Positions 34,889-39,136 of a DNA stretch of 39,136 bases are shown in pieces. The DNA is from Armatimonadota bacterium (GTDB lineage Bacteria > Bacteroidota > Ignavibacteria > OLB7). The translations under genes were made by a program, and so were the position numbers. The notes under the pieces are model-generated. The model saw only the letters and a program-made list of their open reading frames with translations. It was not told the origin of the DNA and did no database searches. Every line of letters begins with the position of its first letter. Position 1 is the stretch's first letter. The DNA is taken from NCBI GenBank assembly GCA_020850315.1, contig JADZEY010000056.1, positions 1-39,136 on the forward strand, in the 5' to 3' direction.

Positions 34889-37800
34889 TCAAGAATCCCC
34901 CGCACGGACTTTGTTCATCAATTCGGTGATTCGGCGGGCTGGCCCTGCGCCGTAGGTGTCCAACGCGGACTCGTACCGTTGGAAGTAACTGAAGGCTTCG
35001 CGGCGGGCACCACGCGCAGCCGCCGAACGGATCAAGGCTTCGTAGGCTCCGTCGTGCAGGTCGTCCAACGTTAGCAGCCGTTCGGCAAGGGGAGGCACTG
35101 CCGCAAAATTTTCCCGTTCGAGTTCAATGGCGATTAACCGTTCCAACGCGGTTGCCAGTTCGCCGCGCAATGTTTCGCGCATGGCATCAATCCACTCGGC
35201 ATACATCCCCTCCAGAAAATCTGCCGAAGCGAAATCAATTGCCCGACGGTAGGCCACCGCAGCCCCAAAGTACACCCCTTCGGCATACAATCGGTTCCCC
35301 TTGACGATGCACTCCCGGAATTCTACGGCATCAATCAACACGTCGTCGCCAAGCAAATAGACTCCATCCTGCTGCAAAATTGTTGATGCCCCCCCCAGGA
35401 ATCGCCGTGCATAGCTAAGAGTGACATGCAGGTTGTTCACCGCACGCTCCAACGACATATCGGGCCAGAGCAGGTCGGCCAAGCGGTCGCGGGTAAGCTC
35501 ACCGATGGAGCGGGTTCCCCCCATCCGAGCCGTTACCAGAACGGCAACCATCGTCCGTGTTTTGGATTCGATTTTCGCGGAAGTCTCCCCCGCCCCCTCG
35601 ATTCGTAAGGCCCCAAAAGTTCTCAGAATCGGCCCAGCTATCTCACCCGCAACGGCAACCGCTGCCTCGTTTGGCCGCTCGGTTTCTTCCTGTTGTGTAG
35701 CCGCCGCCCGAGGATCGGGGCCAATAAGCTGGCGAAATTTTGCAAGCCGGGTTTTTGGGAGAAATGCGGCCAATCGGTCAAGCTGATAATGTGCCAGCCC
35801 GGTTGCTTGTTCAATTTTTGCACGTGCGGCGGCAAGCTCAATCGCATGGTAGCCAGCATCGTTGAACTCACGTTTCCGTTCTGGGGTTTGCTCGGCGGCC
35901 TTCAGCAACATCACTGCCGCCCGAAAGGCATCTCCATCTTCAATGTGCTGAGCTTCCGTTCCGGTAATCATCTCGCGCAGCCGCTCGGGCATTTGTTGGC
36001 CAATCCCTTCGGCCAGCACCCGCAGTGTTTGCAGCCGTTGGTAGGAAGTAGTGTTTGGGGAAGCATAATCGCCGCCAACTTGTTCGGCCAAGTCGTTCAA
36101 CAGCGTGACGGTTTGGGTTGCTGCGGCCACATTGCCAGCATCAATGTGTGCCCGCACCACTTTCTCGGCCACTTGTAGTTGCTGCAATGGCGACAGCAGC
36201 GAAAGCTGAAGTTTTCCGGCAGCTGATAACGCCCGGTCAGCCATTCCCAGAAGACTCCAAGCATCCAAAAATTTGATTTGTGCAATGGCTGTCTGCACCA
36301 CTGATGACCGCGCCGGAGGCGGCGTGGCAGCAAACGCCAACTGCAACCGCTCCAGTTCCTCCAGATCACCGCTTGCGGCAGCAACGTAGGGGAGGTGAAA
36401 GTAGTTGGTGCTGAGGTTGCGATACGCCGGGAAGCGATCCACAAGGGCGCGCAGTTCGGTGGCAAATTGCCGTACTTTCTGAAGCTCGCCAACCCGCTGC
36501 CAGTAGTTGGCGGCGTGCAGAAGCAGCTCATATTCCGTAAACAGATCAGCTTCGCGGCGCAGCCGTAACCCGGCTTCCACCATTTGCCCTGCTTCCTCCA
36601 TTCGGCGTGCGCCCATCATGGCATACAGCAGCACCTTCATCAGCGCGTTCAGCGTGTCGGGGCGGACGCGGTCAAGTTCGGCAATGTAGGGGGCGGTGAT
36701 GGCGGACATTTCCGCGAACTCACCACGGGCAAAGGAGTAGCTGGCCAGCAACCGGATAGCCTCGGCAGCCCCACGAAGCTCGCGGTCGGTTTGCTGGGAA
36801 GGTGGGGGAAGCACTGTGAGGAGTTCATCCAAAAATCCTTTGGCGCGTGCGGGGTCGCCAGCAAGGGTGGCATCGCGCCAGACCACAACGGCAGCATCCA
36901 GCCGGACAATCCGCTCGGGAGCAGTGGCAGGAGGATGCGATTTCATCCGCTCCAACATCCCCGCAATCTGGCCAGCGATTCCCTGCAACGGCTCGCGGGA
37001 ACCAGTGACGTACAGCCGCTCGCCATAGGCAGAAAGTGCTGCCAGATATTCCTCCGGCATGGTCTGCTCCAACTGCTGGGCGGCGGCAGCCAAGCGGCAT
37101 GGCTCCAGCACTGCGCGGCAAAGCACGACGTAGGCTTCGGCATAGATCGGTGAAAGCCTGCGCCCCACCGCCACCAGCCACTGGAACAACCTGCGAAGCT
37201 CATCCATGGTGAACTCCCCAGACTGAGCCCCCTCCAACGGCAGCACGGAGTACAACTCCCCGACACCGGCTGTCAGGATGGAGAGAGTAGAGGTTGCCAA
37301 AGAAGCAAGGGAAGGAAGTTCGGGGGGATGAAGCGTGGCAGCAGCTTTCCAAAGAAGAGTGTGCTGGAAAGCGTAGCAAACGCGCCCTTCGGTTTCCTGT
37401 GCGCCGATGCGGATGGAGGGGGTTGCCACAGCAATGAATCCCCCCAGAATCAGCCGTTCGAAGGCGTGATCGTCCCAACCGACGGTGCGCTCGGCAAGCT
37501 GGCGCAGCAGGTCGCGGTTGAATTGTTCGCCCAGCGAAGCCGCCAACACCAGCATCGCCCGCTCGTGCTGGGGAAGCGAAGCAAGCCTGCCAGAAAAGCC
37601 ATGCACGCGGTCGCCAATTTGCCGTAATTCTTCATCAGGAAGGAGGTGTGTTTGCCAGTTCCAGCCATCGCCATCGGAGGATTGCGCGATGTGGTCGGCA
37701 GCCATCAATTCCCGAAATACTTCACGCAAGGCAAGGGGTAATCCGCCGGAAAGATCAGCAAGCTGACCAAGCATTTCAGCTGGTGGAGCTTGGCCAAACA

Positions 37801-38419
37801 GTGAGACAGAGGCTTCGGCAATTCCAGCACCATCAAGCGAACCGATCTCAAGTTCCAGCGGTGGCAACGCCCCAGCCAACGCCAAGCGGAAAGCACGAAG
37901 CGCGGGATTTTCCACGGGGCGGGTGGTCACCACTAACAGCAGTGGGATTTCCTCCAAGGCTCCAACAAAACGGGTGAGTTCGGAGGAACCGCTCAGGTAA
38001 TGGAGGTCATCCAGAATCATCACAACGGGGTAACGGCGCGAGGCAATCTGGACAGCTTCCACGGCAGCATCAACGGTTGCGATTGCGCCATCGCGGTAGA
38101 TGCGGGCGGCAAGCGGGGCAGCAATTGCGGGGCGAAGCACCTCCAAGGCGTTGCTAAGGGGGCCAAGCTCAACCGCCTCCCCTTCGTACCATTTTGCATG
38201 AACCACCAGTGCCCGGGCGGCATGATCGCGGGCGTGGTGTTTCAGCTCATCTAACAATCGGCTTTTGCCAACGCCAGCGATTCCGGTCATCCAGATTGCG
38301 CGCGACTCCCCTTCCAACAGCATAGCGAACGCATCAAGCAGGGTTCGCTGCTCGCGCTCGCGCCCCACCAACGGCATAATGCCCCGATTGATAAACTCAC
38401 GAATTTTAGGCGACATCAT
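34889..38419 (-). CDS. Large ATPase-TPR regulator with C-terminal winged helix and BTAD domain
   Basis: This gives 1176 residues from the ATG at 38419 (GTG one codon earlier and ATG one codon later also fit). The N-terminus is a STAND/AAA-type ATPase: VGREREQRTLLDAF, Walker A GIAGVGKS (about 46-53) and Walker B VVMILDDLHY (about 132-141). A long helical region (about 380-900), probably TPR-like, follows. The last ~245 residues are a winged-helix DNA-binding domain (FGALRIEG..., LADLLWPDMSLERAVNNLHVTLSYARR) and then a bacterial transcriptional activation domain (BTAD). In SARP regulators the winged helix and BTAD come first and the ATPase later; here the order is reversed, closer to MalT layout. 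It probably activates secretion or surface genes in response to a ligand. Targets are unknown. Confidence 0.88.
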   Translation of the reverse strand: MMSPKIREFINRGIMPLVGREREQRTLLDAFAMLLEGESRAIWMTGIAGVGKSRLLDELKHHARDHAARALVVHAKWYEGEAVELGPLSNALEVLRPAIAAPLAARIYRDGAIATVDAAVEAVQIASRRYPVVMILDDLHYLSGSSELTRFVGALEEIPLLLVVTTRPVENPALRAFRLALAGALPPLELEIGSLDGAGIAEASVSLFGQAPPAEMLGQLADLSGGLPLALREVFRELMAADHIAQSSDGDGWNWQTHLLPDEELRQIGDRVHGFSGRLASLPQHERAMLVLAASLGEQFNRDLLRQLAERTVGWDDHAFERLILGGFIAVATPSIRIGAQETEGRVCYAFQHTLLWKAAATLHPPELPSLASLATSTLSILTAGVGELYSVLPLEGAQSGEFTMDELRRLFQWLVAVGRRLSPIYAEAYVVLCRAVLEPCRLAAAAQQLEQTMPEEYLAALSAYGERLYVTGSREPLQGIAGQIAGMLERMKSHPPATAPERIVRLDAAVVVWRDATLAGDPARAKGFLDELLTVLPPPSQQTDRELRGAAEAIRLLASYSFARGEFAEMSAITAPYIAELDRVRPDTLNALMKVLLYAMMGARRMEEAGQMVEAGLRLRREADLFTEYELLLHAANYWQRVGELQKVRQFATELRALVDRFPAYRNLSTNYFHLPYVAAASGDLEELERLQLAFAATPPPARSSVVQTAIAQIKFLDAWSLLGMADRALSAAGKLQLSLLSPLQQLQVAEKVVRAHIDAGNVAAATQTVTLLNDLAEQVGGDYASPNTTSYQRLQTLRVLAEGIGQQMPERLREMITGTEAQHIEDGDAFRAAVMLLKAAEQTPERKREFNDAGYHAIELAAARAKIEQATGLAHYQLDRLAAFLPKTRLAKFRQLIGPDPRAAATQQEETERPNEAAVAVAGEIAGPILRTFGALRIEGAGETSAKIESKTRTMVAVLVTARMGGTRSIGELTRDRLADLLWPDMSLERAVNNLHVTLSYARRFLGGASTILQQDGVYLLGDDVLIDAVEFRECIVKGNRLYAEGVYFGAAVAYRRAIDFASADFLEGMYAEWIDAMRETLRGELATALERLIAIELERENFAAVPPLAERLLTLDDLHDGAYEALIRSAAARGARREAFSYFQRYESALDTYGAGPARRITELMNKVRAGDS

Positions 38420-38571
38420 CACCCTGAAAGAAACGAGAAAAAAATGGATTGGAGAAGGGAGAAGTCAGGAATCGGCGACTGGATTTTGGCTACCAGAGGG
38501 TGGGTGATACTTAAGACCGAAGGCCGCCACTACTTCTTTTGCTTGGGGTGAAGGATAATCTGACCGTTTTC

Positions 38572-38826
38572 TCACCGTTCCCTTGCCGAAGCCGATAAGT
38601 TTTGGGGACGGCGCAAGCAGATAGAGCGGGCATAGGCCATACCGCAGGATGGGCAAATTGTGTGTAATGGGTTATCCAAGGGAGCATCACACAGAGGGCA
38701 AGTTGTTAGCAGTGAGGTGCTTCCACAAAGGTAGCAGAGAGGAGCGTTTGCATCGTTGACGGAGCCGCAGCCGGCGCAGCGGGAGAAGCGTTTCATTGTG
38801 GTCATCGGTTCGTGTACGGTTAGCAT
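38572..38826 (-). CDS. Small double zinc-ribbon protein
   Basis: This 84-residue protein has two zinc-ribbon units: CAGC with CYLC (about 17-34) and CPLC with CPSC (about 43-61). The tail is basic. A start at 38796 (MKRFSRCAGCG) is the most family-like, with the upstream ATG at 38826 adding ten residues. It lies upstream of the large regulator gene on the same strand, 152 bases away, so the two may be co-transcribed. Eight cysteines in the correct CxxC spacing make a chance frame unlikely. Its role is unknown; nucleic-acid or partner-protein binding are options. It resembles the smaller zinc ribbon at 774-1028. Confidence 0.75.
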   Translation of the reverse strand: MLTVHEPMTTMKRFSRCAGCGSVNDANAPLCYLCGSTSLLTTCPLCDAPLDNPLHTICPSCGMAYARSICLRRPQNLSASARER

Positions 38827-39016
38827 CGTTAGGGAGGAATCAGTCGCTACATCATGGTATCAGCACAGTTAGGATTTTAGGTAACGGGCTGCTGGGCGTA
38901 TCCGTTAGCAAGGTCTCGGAATAATCCTCTATCTGCACTGCTGATTTCAGGCACTGGTTCTCTTCTATCCACAATCTGATCGTTTCCTAAAGCATTCTTA
39001 AAGCATATAAACGCCG

Positions 39017-39051
39017 AAGCGGCTATCGGGGGGGATCCCCGATAGCCGCTT
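39017..39051 (-). terminator. Terminator hairpin for the gene entering from the right
   Basis: A perfect 15-bp stem (AAGCGGCTATCGGGG with CCCCGATAGCCGCTT) has a five-base loop. No plus-strand gene precedes it, whereas a minus-strand frame ends 63 bases upstream (in minus orientation) at 39114, so it most likely ends that transcript. The following minus-strand sequence is only moderately T-rich. The 165 bases from here to the zinc-ribbon gene show nothing else, apart from a repeated TAAAGCAT. Confidence 0.7.
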
Positions 39052-39113
39052 TCGTTTGGCTTGCCTCACCGATGATCGCTCACGGATGATCGCTCATCGC
39101 TGAGGGCTATCCC

Positions 39114-39136
39114 TTACTTCTGCACCACTACTGTCT
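39114..39136 (-). CDS. C-terminal end of a gene entering from the right, possibly a T9SS cargo
   Basis: On the minus strand the window ends in the frame T-V-V-V-Q-K followed by TAA (39116-39114). A VVVQK-like tail is how many T9SS type A sorting domains finish. The terminator at 39017-39051 lies downstream in the right orientation. Six residues are very little evidence, so this is a tentative call. Confidence 0.35.

Noticed and set aside
39071-39096. GATGATCGCTCA direct repeat (two copies, 14-base period) as an iteron or origin element
   Set aside because: Only two copies are present, with no DnaA boxes, rep gene or other origin feature.

Overview
The window looks like a chromosomal segment of a fairly GC-rich member of the Bacteroidota/Chlorobiota (FCB) group. 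A 'Candidatus Kapabacteria' or Chlorobi-like lineage is my best guess. This is inferred from several type IX secretion (T9SS) C-terminal sorting domains, a PorV/PorQ-like barrel, a TonB receptor with a carboxypeptidase-regulatory N-terminal domain, a DUF2807 lipoprotein, a LytS-type kinase, and an atpD-atpC pair separated from the other ATP synthase genes. I saw no rRNA, tRNA, transposase, phage gene or CRISPR array.

Left part (1-9.7 kb): a cut-off unknown gene, a membrane-anchored rhodanese, a small zinc-ribbon protein coupled to a secreted low-complexity protein, a TonB-dependent receptor, a large AT-rich T9SS cargo protein whose ribosome-binding site lies inside a long hairpin, a PorV/PorQ-like barrel, and a sigma-54-dependent response regulator.

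Middle (9.9-19.5 kb): an arginine biosynthesis cluster argC-argJ-argB-argF-argR-argG-argH, in the order of the actinobacterial argCJBDFRGH cluster but without argD. It has its own repressor (ArgR) and two good ARG-box palindromes over a consensus-like promoter that appears to start transcription at the argC start codon. The spacers before argF, argG and argH hold ladders of 7-bp repeats (consensus near A-M-T-G-A-C-N). The last repeat unit supplies the start codon of argF and of argH, and two inverted copies flank argG. An M3-family oligoendopeptidase and a strong terminator follow.

Right part (19.7-39.1 kb): secreted and membrane proteins of unknown role, an HNH nuclease, a DMT exporter, a PIG-L deacetylase, a LytS-like sensor kinase without a neighbouring LytTR regulator, a LarA-family protein downstream of mtnA, atpD-atpC, an M23 peptidase with a T9SS-like tail, a cytochrome-b-like membrane protein, a fibre-like secreted protein paired with a small T9SS cargo, and a 1176-residue ATPase/TPR/winged-helix-BTAD regulator next to a double zinc-ribbon protein. 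The right edge cuts the last codons of a minus-strand gene ending in a T9SS-like tail.

The most interesting signals are the heptamer ladders that run into start codons, the apparently leaderless ArgR-controlled argC promoter, the hairpin that buries the ribosome-binding site of the T9SS cargo gene, and the regulator whose DNA-binding BTAD module sits at the C-terminus instead of the N-terminus.
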